Source of the DNA: CBDDIP01 sp965279405 | Lineage (GTDB): Bacteria; Actinomycetota; Acidimicrobiia; Acidimicrobiales; Ilumatobacteraceae | Assembly: GCA_965279405.1 (NCBI GenBank) | Contig: OZ257157.1 | Coordinates: 186,001 to 250,000, forward strand | Length of the DNA: 64,000 bases | Direction: 5' to 3' | Shown: positions 56,639 to 63,872 of the stretch, one piece after another | Layout: each line of letters begins with the position of its first letter | How positions within the stretch are numbered: the first letter of the stretch is position 1 | Made by a program: the position numbers and the translations under genes | The notes under the pieces: generated by a model | The model's input: the letters and a program-made list of their open reading frames with translations, nothing else | What the model was told of the DNA's origin: nothing | Databases searched by the model: none

Positions 56639-57622
56639 ATGGGCCGAACCGGGTGGTGCGTCGCCTTGTCTGCGGCGCTCATCGTGTCGGCATGTGGCGG
56701 CGATGCTGATCCGAGCAGCACGACGGTCGACACGAATGACGTGGTGATCGACGGGCTCGACCATCCGACGCAGTTCACGGACGGACCGGACGGTTTGCTG
56801 GTGATCGCCGAGCTCGCCGGCGACGAGGAGGCGCACACCGGGCGGATCGTCGCCGTCGATCTGGCCACCGACGCACGACGCGTCATCGTCTCCGGGCTCG
56901 ACAAGCCGACCGGTGTGCTCTGGGCGGACGGTGTGCTGTGGGTGATGCAGCGCCGAGGTCTGGCGCGCGCGAAATGGGCACACGCCGAGGACGAGGTCGG
57001 TCCGCTCGACGACGTCCTGACCGACCTCCCGTTCAACGGACGAAGCGAGGGCACGCTGACGGAGCTGCCCGACGGCCGGATCCTCTACGAGACCACGGGC
57101 ACGCTGATCGGCGACGACCCGGCGCCCGGCAGCGGCACGCTCTGGGCGTTGGACCCCACCGACGAGACCTCGACGCCCATCGCCACCGGACTCAAGAACG
57201 CCTACGCCCACACCGTGCTGCCAGACGGCCGGCTCGTGACGACCGACATCGGCGACAACATCAGCAAGGCCCCGGTCGAAGAGGTGAACGTGATCATGCC
57301 AACCGGTCCAACCGATCTCGGGTGGCCGCGCTGCCCCGGCGACCAAGCGTGCGCCGGTGTCGTCGGCCCGCTGTCGCTGTTCCCCGTCTCGGCGACCCCG
57401 ACCGGCGTCACCGTCATCGGCGCCAACGCCTACGTCACGCTGTTCGTGACGGGGCAGTTGATGCGCGTGCCGATCGACGACTGGGCGATCGGTGACGCAC
57501 CGGTCGAACCGGTCGCGATCGCGTCCGGCCTGCACGGCCCGCACACGGTGCAGGCGCGCGCCGACGGCACGCTGTGGATCAGCGAGCACGAGGCGGGCCG
57601 CATCATCGCCGTGCACCCCTGA
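56639..57622 (+). CDS. Beta-propeller lipoprotein (ScyD/ScyE-like or sorbosone-dehydrogenase-like)
   Basis: 327 residues: lipobox IVSAC near residue 19, then repeated blades seen as VVIDGLDHPTQFTDGPDGLL, RVIVSGLDKPTGVLWADGVL, GTLTELPDGRILYETTG and HTVQARADGTLWISEH. The motif DGLDHPTQF / ARADGTLWIS fits the ScyD/ScyE and SGL-type beta-propeller families. It is exported and lipid-anchored. Activity unknown; the propeller could be a binding scaffold. The PRCPGDQACAGVVGPLS segment carries a Cys pair that could form a disulfide. Start ATG 56639 gives a proper signal peptide. Not clearly in an operon. Confidence 0.78.
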   Translation: MGRTGWCVALSAALIVSACGGDADPSSTTVDTNDVVIDGLDHPTQFTDGPDGLLVIAELAGDEEAHTGRIVAVDLATDARRVIVSGLDKPTGVLWADGVLWVMQRRGLARAKWAHAEDEVGPLDDVLTDLPFNGRSEGTLTELPDGRILYETTGTLIGDDPAPGSGTLWALDPTDETSTPIATGLKNAYAHTVLPDGRLVTTDIGDNISKAPVEEVNVIMPTGPTDLGWPRCPGDQACAGVVGPLSLFPVSATPTGVTVIGANAYVTLFVTGQLMRVPIDDWAIGDAPVEPVAIASGLHGPHTVQARADGTLWISEHEAGRIIAVHP

Positions 57623-57631
57623 CTCGATTCG

Positions 57632-58546
57632 TCAGCCGGCGGCTCGCTTGCGCGGGTCGGCCGGGGCGGCCTGTGCGGTGAGGATCGCCGCGCTGATCAC
57701 GCCTGCCGCGTCGATCACCTCCTCGAGATCGTCGCCCAGCGCGGCGACGAGTGCGTCCTGCGACCGGTCCGTCGCCGCCTCGATCCCGTCGCGAGCCGAC
57801 TGCCCGTCCGCAGACAGCCCTCCGGCTGCATCGACCCAGCCGCGATCGCGCAGCGAGTCCAGGCCGGCGGCCACGCGATCCGGTGACATGCCCCGGCTCG
57901 CCGAGTACTCGCCTGGCGCATACCCGAGCCACAGCTCGGTGAGCACGTTCATCTCGGCAAGACCGAGGCCGGCAGCGACGCACGCGGCGATGTGCCCGTC
58001 GCCGCGGTGCTCGCGCACGAGCTCGGCTGCACGCCACGCCACACCGTGCGCATCGTCCGGCACCGGCAACGCTCGCAGCGCGCTGAACAACGGCCGGCCC
58101 ATGCCATCGAGCGTCGAGTGGGCAGCCATCAGCCGCGTGCCGAGGAGCTCGATCGTCGCTGCGGCGACGCCCGCCGTCGCTGCGGCGAGACCTGACGTTG
58201 CACCGCTCTCGCGAGCGGCGAGCACCGCGTCGTGGGACGCGAGTGCCTGGGCGCCGGACAGCACCGCGGTGAGCAACGCCGGCTCGAACGCGCCGAACGC
58301 GGCCACGACGATCGACGGCGCAACATCGGCGCCGAGCGATGCGGCTCGGCCCCAGACGTAGCCGCCGAAGAAGTCGAGCCCGAGCGATGTCGCCCCCGTC
58401 GCTGCCTCCCGCGACCACCAGCCGATCGTGGCGATCGGCTCGACCGCGTCGCGCAACCGGCGCGCCGCCGTCCCCGGCACGTTCGGTTCGGCGATCGGTT
58501 CCGAACCCGGCACCAAGAAGTGCGCGGCGATGTCGTCATAGGTCAT
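57632..58546 (-). CDS. SCO6745 family protein
   Basis: 304 residues. AELVREHRGDGHIAACVAAG is the best-conserved motif of SCO6745-like (SalK-related) proteins; AEMNVLTELWLGYAPGEYSA and GLDSLRDRGWVDAAGGLS (a winged-helix-like end) also match. Members are proposed to have a helical N-terminal domain with a C-terminal winged helix; function unknown, sometimes annotated as a MarR-like regulator. A perfect 14-bp palindrome lies 20 bp upstream of ATG 58546. It is downstream of the Clp_N gene with about 85 bp and a hairpin between. Confidence 0.82.
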   Translation of the reverse strand: MTYDDIAAHFLVPGSEPIAEPNVPGTAARRLRDAVEPIATIGWWSREAATGATSLGLDFFGGYVWGRAASLGADVAPSIVVAAFGAFEPALLTAVLSGAQALASHDAVLAARESGATSGLAAATAGVAAATIELLGTRLMAAHSTLDGMGRPLFSALRALPVPDDAHGVAWRAAELVREHRGDGHIAACVAAGLGLAEMNVLTELWLGYAPGEYSASRGMSPDRVAAGLDSLRDRGWVDAAGGLSADGQSARDGIEAATDRSQDALVAALGDDLEEVIDAAGVISAAILTAQAAPADPRKRAAG

Positions 58547-58565
58547 GCGGCATCCTCACCCTGAT

Positions 58566-58579
58566 GCCCGTGCACGGGC
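58566..58579. promoter_or_regulatory. Perfect palindrome GCCCGTGCACGGGC upstream of the SCO6745-like gene
   Basis: A perfect 14-base palindrome lies 20 bp upstream of the minus-strand start at 58546. Position is right for an operator; a simple GC-rich hairpin is the alternative. No matching copy was noticed elsewhere in the window. Confidence 0.4.
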
Positions 58580-58583
58580 GAAC

Positions 58584-58624
58584 TGGATGTCTGAGCGCAG
58601 GAATATGCCGCGCTCAGACATCCA
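58584..58624 (-). terminator. 15-bp inverted repeat after the Clp_N gene
   Basis: TGGATGTCTGAGCGC (58584-58598) and GCGCTCAGACATCCA (58610-58624) are perfect complements around an 11-base loop. It starts six bases after the Clp_N stop codon (gene ends at 58631), which is the usual place for an intrinsic terminator. There is no T-tract; a Rho-type or attenuator role remains possible. Confidence 0.65.
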
Positions 58625-58630
58625 ACTTCG

Positions 58631-59365
58631 TCACGGCTGCTGGGCGAGCTTGGCGGCGAGCTCGATGGCGATCTGGGCTTCGACCGCGGCCTTGTCGACG
58701 CCGAAGCCGGACAGCAACCCGTCGCCCGCCTCCACTTCCAGCATCGCCAGGAGGATGTGCTCGGTGCCGATGTAGTTGTGGCCGAGTCGCAGCGCCTCGC
58801 GGAGCGTCAGCTCCAGCGACTTCCTGGCGTCCGCGTCGAACGGGATCAACGCCGGCACGTCGGCAGCGGCCGGCGGCACCGCAGCCGTTGCCGCGGCGCG
58901 CAGGTCGTCGAGCGCGATCCCGCGAGCGACGATCGCCCGCGCGGCGATCGCGTCCGGCTCGGTGAGCAGGCCGAGCACGAGGTGCACCATCGCGACGGCG
59001 TCGTTGCTCGCGGCACGAGCCGCCTCCTGCGACGCGACGACCACGTTCTTCGCTCGCACCGTGAACCGGCTGAAGCCCTGCGAGGCGTCGGGCCTGACGA
59101 GGTCGCCCACGTCCTTGGCGACGAAGCGCTTCTGCACCGCCTGCTTCGAGACGCCCATGCTGGCGCCGATGTCACGCCACGACGCCCCCGAGCGCCGGGC
59201 CTGGTCGACGAAGTGGCCGACGAGGTGATCCGACAGCTCGCCGAGGTGGTCGGCGGCGACCGACGCCGACGCCAGCTGCTCCAACGGGTCGCTGTGCACC
59301 TTGGTGATCGCCTCGATCAGGTCATCGAGGCGAACGGTCTTCGAGATCGGCGTCGGCGTCGTCAT
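58631..59365 (-). CDS. Clp N-domain protein with N-terminal HTH, probable regulator
   Basis: 244 residues. Residues about 60-90 form a helix-turn-helix (ASWRDIGASMGVSKQAVQKR). Two Clp_N repeats follow: FSRFTVRAKNVVVASQEAAR with MVHLVLGLLTEPDAIAARAI, and ARKSLELTLREALRLGHNYI with EHILLAMLEVEAGDGLLSGF. No ATPase domain is present, so this is not ClpC itself but a family of HTH-Clp_N proteins seen in actinobacteria, likely regulators of protein quality control or a stress response. A double palindrome overlaps its start. It is divergent from cbbX. Confidence 0.86.
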   Translation of the reverse strand: MTTPTPISKTVRLDDLIEAITKVHSDPLEQLASASVAADHLGELSDHLVGHFVDQARRSGASWRDIGASMGVSKQAVQKRFVAKDVGDLVRPDASQGFSRFTVRAKNVVVASQEAARAASNDAVAMVHLVLGLLTEPDAIAARAIVARGIALDDLRAAATAAVPPAAADVPALIPFDADARKSLELTLREALRLGHNYIGTEHILLAMLEVEAGDGLLSGFGVDKAAVEAQIAIELAAKLAQQP

Positions 59366-59366
59366 G

Positions 59367-59413
59367 CGTCAACCATACGTTGACGGCGACGTATCGTCAA
59401 CCCTGAGTTGACT
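59367..59413. promoter_or_regulatory. Two tandem palindromes CGTCAAC-N5-GTTGAC at the Clp_N/HTH gene start
   Basis: CGTCAAC-CATAC-GTTGACG (59367-59385) and CGTCAAC-CCTGA-GTTGACT (59395-59413) share 7-base half-sites, 5-base spacers and a 28-bp period. The first begins two bases from the start codon (59365), so binding would block initiation of the minus-strand gene. GTTGAC also resembles a -35 hexamer. The gene encodes a DNA-binding protein, so autorepression is the simplest model. Confidence 0.6.
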
Positions 59414-59469
59414 CACGAAGCTTTCCTATCGGATAGCCGAAAATCAATCATCTTTACTTCCCTCAGGGA

Positions 59470-59483
59470 GCACGACATCGTGC
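59470..59483 (+). promoter_or_regulatory. Hairpin at the cbbX ribosome site
   Basis: GCACGA-CA-TCGTGC is a perfect 6-bp stem just before ATG 59488, starting at the GGGAG (59466-59470) that would be the ribosome site. It could mask initiation of the cbbX-like gene. CTATC-G-GATAG (59426-59436) is another palindrome in the same gap. Both are short. Confidence 0.35.
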
Positions 59484-59487
59484 ACAG

Positions 59488-60378
59488 ATGACCCAGCACG
59501 CCGAGTCCGACGTCATCGACTTCGCCGCCGAGCGCGAGGCCACCGGCATCGACGCCCACCTGGCCGAGTTCGACGGCCGGTTGATCGGCCTCGAGCCGGT
59601 CAAGCGACGCCTCCACGAGATCGCCTCGTTGCTCCTCGTCGATCGAGCCCGTCGACGGCTCGGCCTCACCACGCAGCCACCGACGCTGCACATGAGCTTC
59701 ACCGGCAACCCGGGAACCGGCAAGACCACCGTCGCGCTGGCGATGGCCGGCGTGCTGCACCGCCTCGGCTACCTGCGCACCGACCGCGTCGTCAGCGTCA
59801 CCCGCGACGACCTCGTCGGCGAGTTCATCGGGCACACCGCACCGAAGACGAAGGACGCCCTGAAGCGGGCCACCGGCGGCGTGCTGTTCATCGACGAGGC
59901 CTACGCGCTGCACCGGCCGGAGAACGAGCGCGACTACGGACGCGAAGCGATCGAGATCCTGCTGCAGGTGATGGAGGAGCGGCGCGAGGACCTCGTCGTC
60001 ATCGTCGCCGGGTACGCCGACCAGATCGACCGCTTCTTCGGCGCCAACCCCGGCTTCCGGTCGCGCATCGGGCACCACATCGACTTCCCCGACTTCACCG
60101 ACGAACAGCTGGTCGCGATCGCAGATCAGATGCTGGCCGGCCAGCACTACGCACTGACCGACGCGGCGCGCGCCGCCCTGGCCGACTACGTCGAACGTCG
60201 CCGGGCGCAGCCGCAGTTCGCCAACGCCCGATCCGTTCGCAACGCGCTCGATCGAGCCCGATTGCGCCAGGCCGGTCGGCTCGTCGCGACGGGCAGCGTC
60301 GCAGTCGACGACCTCAGCGTGATCGAGGACGTCGACATCCTCGCCAGTCGCGTCTTCGATCCCGATGCCGCCACGTAG
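59488..60378 (+). CDS. cbbX: CbbX-like AAA+ Rubisco activase
   Basis: 296 residues, the normal CbbX size. Walker A FTGNPGTGKTTVALAMAGVL, the family segment RVVSVTRDDLVGEFIGHTAP followed by KTKDALKRATGG, Walker B VLFIDEAYALHRPENERDYG, and IEILLQVMEERREDLVVIVA with GYADQIDRFF and FRSRIGHHIDFPDF are those of red-type Rubisco activase CbbX. It remodels inhibited Rubisco with ATP. No cbbL/cbbS genes are within the window. It is the first gene of a plus-strand operon (21 bp to the next), which contains no other Calvin-cycle gene. A related AAA+ function without Rubisco cannot be excluded. Confidence 0.88.
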   Translation: MTQHAESDVIDFAAEREATGIDAHLAEFDGRLIGLEPVKRRLHEIASLLLVDRARRRLGLTTQPPTLHMSFTGNPGTGKTTVALAMAGVLHRLGYLRTDRVVSVTRDDLVGEFIGHTAPKTKDALKRATGGVLFIDEAYALHRPENERDYGREAIEILLQVMEERREDLVVIVAGYADQIDRFFGANPGFRSRIGHHIDFPDFTDEQLVAIADQMLAGQHYALTDAARAALADYVERRRAQPQFANARSVRNALDRARLRQAGRLVATGSVAVDDLSVIEDVDILASRVFDPDAAT

Positions 60379-60399
60379 CGCAGCGACGTACGCTCGGGC

Positions 60400-61200
60400 A
60401 TGGCCGACATCCTCGTCCGCAAGGTCAAGTTCGACTTCCCCGACGAGCTCGACGACGTGTTCCCCGGCGACGACATCGTCGCCGAGACCTGGCTGGCGGC
60501 GTTCTCGCTGACCATGCCGACCCTGGAGCCGTACCTGATCCGCGTCTACCGCTCGATCGGCGAGCGGATCAGCGACCCGGCACTTGCGGAGGACGTCCGC
60601 CTGTTCATCGCCCAGGAAGCCCAGCACCACCGCAACCACTCACGCATCAACAGCATCATCAAGTCCCGCCTCGGTCCCGAAGTCGCGGCGCAGCTGCAGT
60701 CGATCGAGGACGACCTGGAGCGCGACTACCGCCGCTACAACGCCGAGAAGTCGGCGCGCTTCAACGCCGTCTACGCCGAGGGCTTCGAGGCGATGACGTG
60801 CGCGATGGTGGTCGCCTCGTTCGAACGAGCGGCGAAGGGCGAGGGCTCACCGCGCTTCGGACCGTGGCAGCAGCTGTTCGCCTGGCATGGCGCCGAGGAG
60901 TTCGAGCACCGCACCGTCGCCTTCGACGTGTATCACGACCTCGTCGGCAGCTACCCGTACCGCGCCTTCGGTTCGCTGAGGACGCAGATCCACTTCAGTC
61001 GTTACATCGACCGTCTGCAGCGCGTGCTGCTCGCCGCGCACGGCCAGCCGCGCCGGCCGCACCTCCCACCATGGATGAAGACCGGCTGGCGGCACTACCT
61101 GCGCACGTTCTCGCCGCGCTACGACCCCGCCAAGCTCGAAGCCCAACCACTGGTCGACATGATCCTGTCGATGTACACCCCGGCAGCGGAGGCGCCATGA
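60400..61200 (+). CDS. PF10118 metal-dependent hydrolase family protein
   Basis: 266 residues. Pattern VRKVKFDFPDELDDVFPGDD, FIAQEAQHHRNHSRINSIIK and FAWHGAEEFEHRTVAFDVYH gives two Glu/His-rich helix pairs, the di-metal site of a ferritin-like fold typical of PF10118 (predicted metal-dependent hydrolase). Substrate unknown; in mycobacteria and relatives such genes sit near steroid or hydrocarbon catabolism. It starts 21 bp after cbbX and its stop overlaps the start of the next gene (ATGA), implying co-translation. Confidence 0.85.
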   Translation: MADILVRKVKFDFPDELDDVFPGDDIVAETWLAAFSLTMPTLEPYLIRVYRSIGERISDPALAEDVRLFIAQEAQHHRNHSRINSIIKSRLGPEVAAQLQSIEDDLERDYRRYNAEKSARFNAVYAEGFEAMTCAMVVASFERAAKGEGSPRFGPWQQLFAWHGAEEFEHRTVAFDVYHDLVGSYPYRAFGSLRTQIHFSRYIDRLQRVLLAAHGQPRRPHLPPWMKTGWRHYLRTFSPRYDPAKLEAQPLVDMILSMYTPAAEAP

Positions 61201-61721
61201 ACCCGATCACGAGCCTCAAGCGGTTCACCGTTCGCGGGCTCCTCGCCGGCGCTGCAGGAACGATTGCGATGGACGCCCTGTGGTACTCGCGCTACCGCGC
61301 CGGGGGCGGCACGTCGTCGCCCGCGGCATGGGAGCTCCACGCCGGCGTCGACTCGTTCGATGACGCGCCCGCGCCGGCGAAGGTCGGCAAGCACATCGCC
61401 GGGCTCGTCGGCATCGACCTGCCGCCGTCGTCGGTCTCGGCCACCAACAACGTCGTGCACTGGGCCACGGGGCTCAGCTGGGGTGTGGCCGCAGCGGCGC
61501 TGCGCACGGCGCGCGTCCCCGCGGTGCGGGCCGGCATCCTCGCCGGCGCCGCCGCGTTCGCGACGAGCTACGCCGTGCTGCCCAAGCTCGGCATCTACAA
61601 GCGGATCACCGAGTACGACGCGTCGACGATCGCCAAGGATGCGTCCGCACACCTGGTCTTCGGCACCACCGTCGGGTTGACCGGGCTCCTCCTCGGCAAG
61701 CGACGGAAGGCGACGAACTGA
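61197..61721 (+). CDS. Membrane protein in the cbbX-PF10118 operon
   Basis: 174 residues, ATG 61197. Four hydrophobic segments are visible (TVRGLLAGAAGTIAMDALWY; NNVVHWATGLSWGVAAAALR; AVRAGILAGAAAFATSYAVL; ASAHLVFGTTVGLTGLLLGK) with short polar loops, and a basic C-terminus. The first segment resembles that of DUF1440-type membrane proteins, but the match is weak. Overlaps on both sides (ATGA before, TGATG after) show it belongs to the operon. Confidence 0.75.
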   Translation: MNPITSLKRFTVRGLLAGAAGTIAMDALWYSRYRAGGGTSSPAAWELHAGVDSFDDAPAPAKVGKHIAGLVGIDLPPSSVSATNNVVHWATGLSWGVAAAALRTARVPAVRAGILAGAAAFATSYAVLPKLGIYKRITEYDASTIAKDASAHLVFGTTVGLTGLLLGKRRKATN

Positions 61722-62722
61722 TGGCCAAGCCGACGGCGATGGACGAGCTCTTCGTCCACCAGATCCCCGAACTGCTGCCGGAGGTGGAGACCCGCAGCGC
61801 GCACTGGCGGGAGAGCTACTTCTTCGAGATCCACAGCCCCGACGGGCTCGGCGACTCGATCTTCTTCACCATGGCCGTGTTCCCCGCTCGTCAGCACATG
61901 GACTCGATCCAGATGGGCCGCATCGGCGGCAAGCCAGTGCTCGGCGTGCTCAGCCGCGCCACGGGCGACGACCCGCACACCACGGACGTCGGTGGGGCGC
62001 GCATCGAGGTGATCCGCCCGTGGGAGGAGGTGCTCCTGTTCGCCGACCCGACCCAGGCGGCGATCGGCCTCGACCTCACCTTCCGCGCCCGGACGCAGCC
62101 GTACGGTCTGCGCCGCGGCACGATGCGCACGGTCGACGAGGTGGTGTGGGACCAGAGCCACATCCTGCAGTCCGGCACGTACGAGGGCACCTACACGGTC
62201 GACGGCATCGAGCACTCGGTCGACGGATGGGTCGGGCAACGCGATCACTCGTGGGGCATCCGTGACCACGGACGCTGCCCGCTGTGGATCTGGCTGCAAC
62301 TGCAGTTCGACGACGGCTTCCTCGGCGTGTGGCACTGGGAGTACGAGAACGGCGCACGGGTCTACACCGACGGCTGCTGGGCACCCGCAGACGGCGGCGA
62401 TCCGGTCGCGCTGATCGACTTCTCGCACGACCTGGAGTGGGTCGGCGCCGACGGCGAACCCGCGATCTACGGCGAGCACGGCGACCCGGTGGCCGGCCTG
62501 CGCGGCTCGTGCCTGTTCACGCTCGCCGGTGGCCGGCAGATCACCGTTGCCGCCGACGGCACGTTCGACCGACCGTACGAGCCCTTCCACCGTGGCGGCC
62601 TCAGCCAGATGCGCGTCAGCACCGACGACGGTCGCACCGGCACGGCGATCTACGAGGTCACCGGAGCGCGGCACCACCGCTACTTCCCGGACTGCACCGT
62701 GCCGGGTTCGCTTCCGGCGTAG
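61721..62722 (+). CDS. Lipocalin-like protein (CrtC / DUF7064-DUF7065 type)
   Basis: 333 residues, no signal peptide. Two beta-rich halves are visible: RSAHWRESYFFEIHSPDGLG, VDGIEHSVDGWVGQRDHSWG and CPLWIWLQLQFDDGFLGVWH. The central GQRDHSWGIRDHG with adjacent charged residues is typical of CrtC/AttH-type twin-lipocalin hydratases and DUF7064/7065. It may act on a hydrophobic (isoprenoid, steroid-like) substrate. ATG 61721 overlaps the preceding stop (TGATG), so it is the last gene of the operon. The family name is from memory. Confidence 0.8.
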   Translation: MAKPTAMDELFVHQIPELLPEVETRSAHWRESYFFEIHSPDGLGDSIFFTMAVFPARQHMDSIQMGRIGGKPVLGVLSRATGDDPHTTDVGGARIEVIRPWEEVLLFADPTQAAIGLDLTFRARTQPYGLRRGTMRTVDEVVWDQSHILQSGTYEGTYTVDGIEHSVDGWVGQRDHSWGIRDHGRCPLWIWLQLQFDDGFLGVWHWEYENGARVYTDGCWAPADGGDPVALIDFSHDLEWVGADGEPAIYGEHGDPVAGLRGSCLFTLAGGRQITVAADGTFDRPYEPFHRGGLSQMRVSTDDGRTGTAIYEVTGARHHRYFPDCTVPGSLPA

Positions 62723-62726
62723 GGCC

Positions 62727-63698
62727 TCAGAGCCAGCCGGAGCTCTTGAACTTGCGGTACAACCACAGGCACGCTCCGACCATGATCGACATGACGACCG
62801 GGTAGCCCCACGCCGATCTCAGCTCCGGCATGTGCTCGAAGTTCATCCCGTAGATGCCGGCGATCATCGTCGGGACCGCTGCGATCGCCACCCACGAGGA
62901 GATCTTGCGCATGTCCTCGTTCTGCCGGATCGACACTCGCGTCAGGTTCGCAGCGAGGATGTTGGACAGCAGGTCGTGCAACGTCTCGACGCGCTGGGTG
63001 ACTGCCACGAGGTGATCGTGAGCGTCTCGGAAGTACTGCCGAAGCTCGCCGGCGACCACTGCGTACGTCCGGTTGGCCAGCAGATCGAGCGGGCCGAGCA
63101 GCGGCGCAAGCGCTTCCTGCACCATCAGCACCGACCGCATCAACCCGTAGATGCGCTCCACCGGGTTCTCTCCGACATGGCGATTGAACACCTCGCGCTC
63201 GACCTCGCGGACGTCCTTCTCGATCTCGGCCACGACCGGCTCGTAGTCGTCGACGACGTGGTCGACGATGGCGTGGAGCACCGAACCGGTCCCGTGACGC
63301 AGGATCTCCGGTCTGCTCTCCAGTGCGGCCCGGACCCCGGTCAGGCGTGACGGCGCGTTGTGGCGCACGTGGAGCACCGCATGTGGCGTGACGAACACCT
63401 GGATCTCGCCGAAGTCGACCTCCTCGACGTCCTGCCGATACTTGGCGGTCTTCAGCACCACGAACAACGCGTCGTCGTACTGCTCGAGCTTCGGGCGCTG
63501 GTGGGCGTTCAGCGCGTCTTCGACCACGAGGTCGTGGAGATCGATGTGCTGTCGCACCTGCTCGAACTCGGATTTCGTCGGCTCGAACAGGCCGGTCCAG
63601 CTGAACGCGCCCTCGCCGCACGTCGTTCGCCAGTCCGTCGTGTCGAACCTGCCGGGCCGGCGCACCCCGTCCACGTACAACGCGCTGTCGACGATCAC
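62727..63698 (-). CDS. corA: CorA-type magnesium/cobalt transporter
   Basis: 323 residues from GTG 63698. Cytoplasmic CorA N-domain with DLHDLVVEDALNAHQRPKLE, then the two C-terminal membrane helices with the pore signature IAGIYGMNFEHMPEL (GMN) and MSIMVGACLWLYRKF. It conducts Mg2+ (or Co2+/Ni2+) as a pentamer. GTG 63698 (VIVDSALYVDG) starts in the family domain. The frame stays open upstream for about 65 codons with CARCH and CHHHG segments that look like a metal-binding leader, so the real start may be further upstream. Convergent with the CrtC-like gene. Confidence 0.86.
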   Translation of the reverse strand: MIVDSALYVDGVRRPGRFDTTDWRTTCGEGAFSWTGLFEPTKSEFEQVRQHIDLHDLVVEDALNAHQRPKLEQYDDALFVVLKTAKYRQDVEEVDFGEIQVFVTPHAVLHVRHNAPSRLTGVRAALESRPEILRHGTGSVLHAIVDHVVDDYEPVVAEIEKDVREVEREVFNRHVGENPVERIYGLMRSVLMVQEALAPLLGPLDLLANRTYAVVAGELRQYFRDAHDHLVAVTQRVETLHDLLSNILAANLTRVSIRQNEDMRKISSWVAIAAVPTMIAGIYGMNFEHMPELRSAWGYPVVMSIMVGACLWLYRKFKSSGWL

Positions 63699-63809
63699 GC
63701 CGTGATGGTGGCACAACGGCGACACATCGCCATGGGACGGCTCCAGCCAACCGGCCACGTGACATCTGGCGCACGCCGAAGGACGATCGAACTGATCCGC
63801 CGGCGTCCT

Positions 63810-63828
63810 GCCTCCGAACAGAGGAGGC
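63810..63828. promoter_or_regulatory. Small hairpin upstream of CorA
   Basis: GCCTCC (63810-63815) and GGAGGC (63823-63828) pair across seven bases. It sits in the gap between the CorA gene and the divergent cut-off gene at 63873. It may be a leader structure for CorA, which can be Mg-controlled in other bacteria; here the sequence alone does not show this. Confidence 0.35.
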
Positions 63829-63872
63829 AAACAGGATGCGTGCGATCGATCGAAGCGGGGTACGGAGTCACG

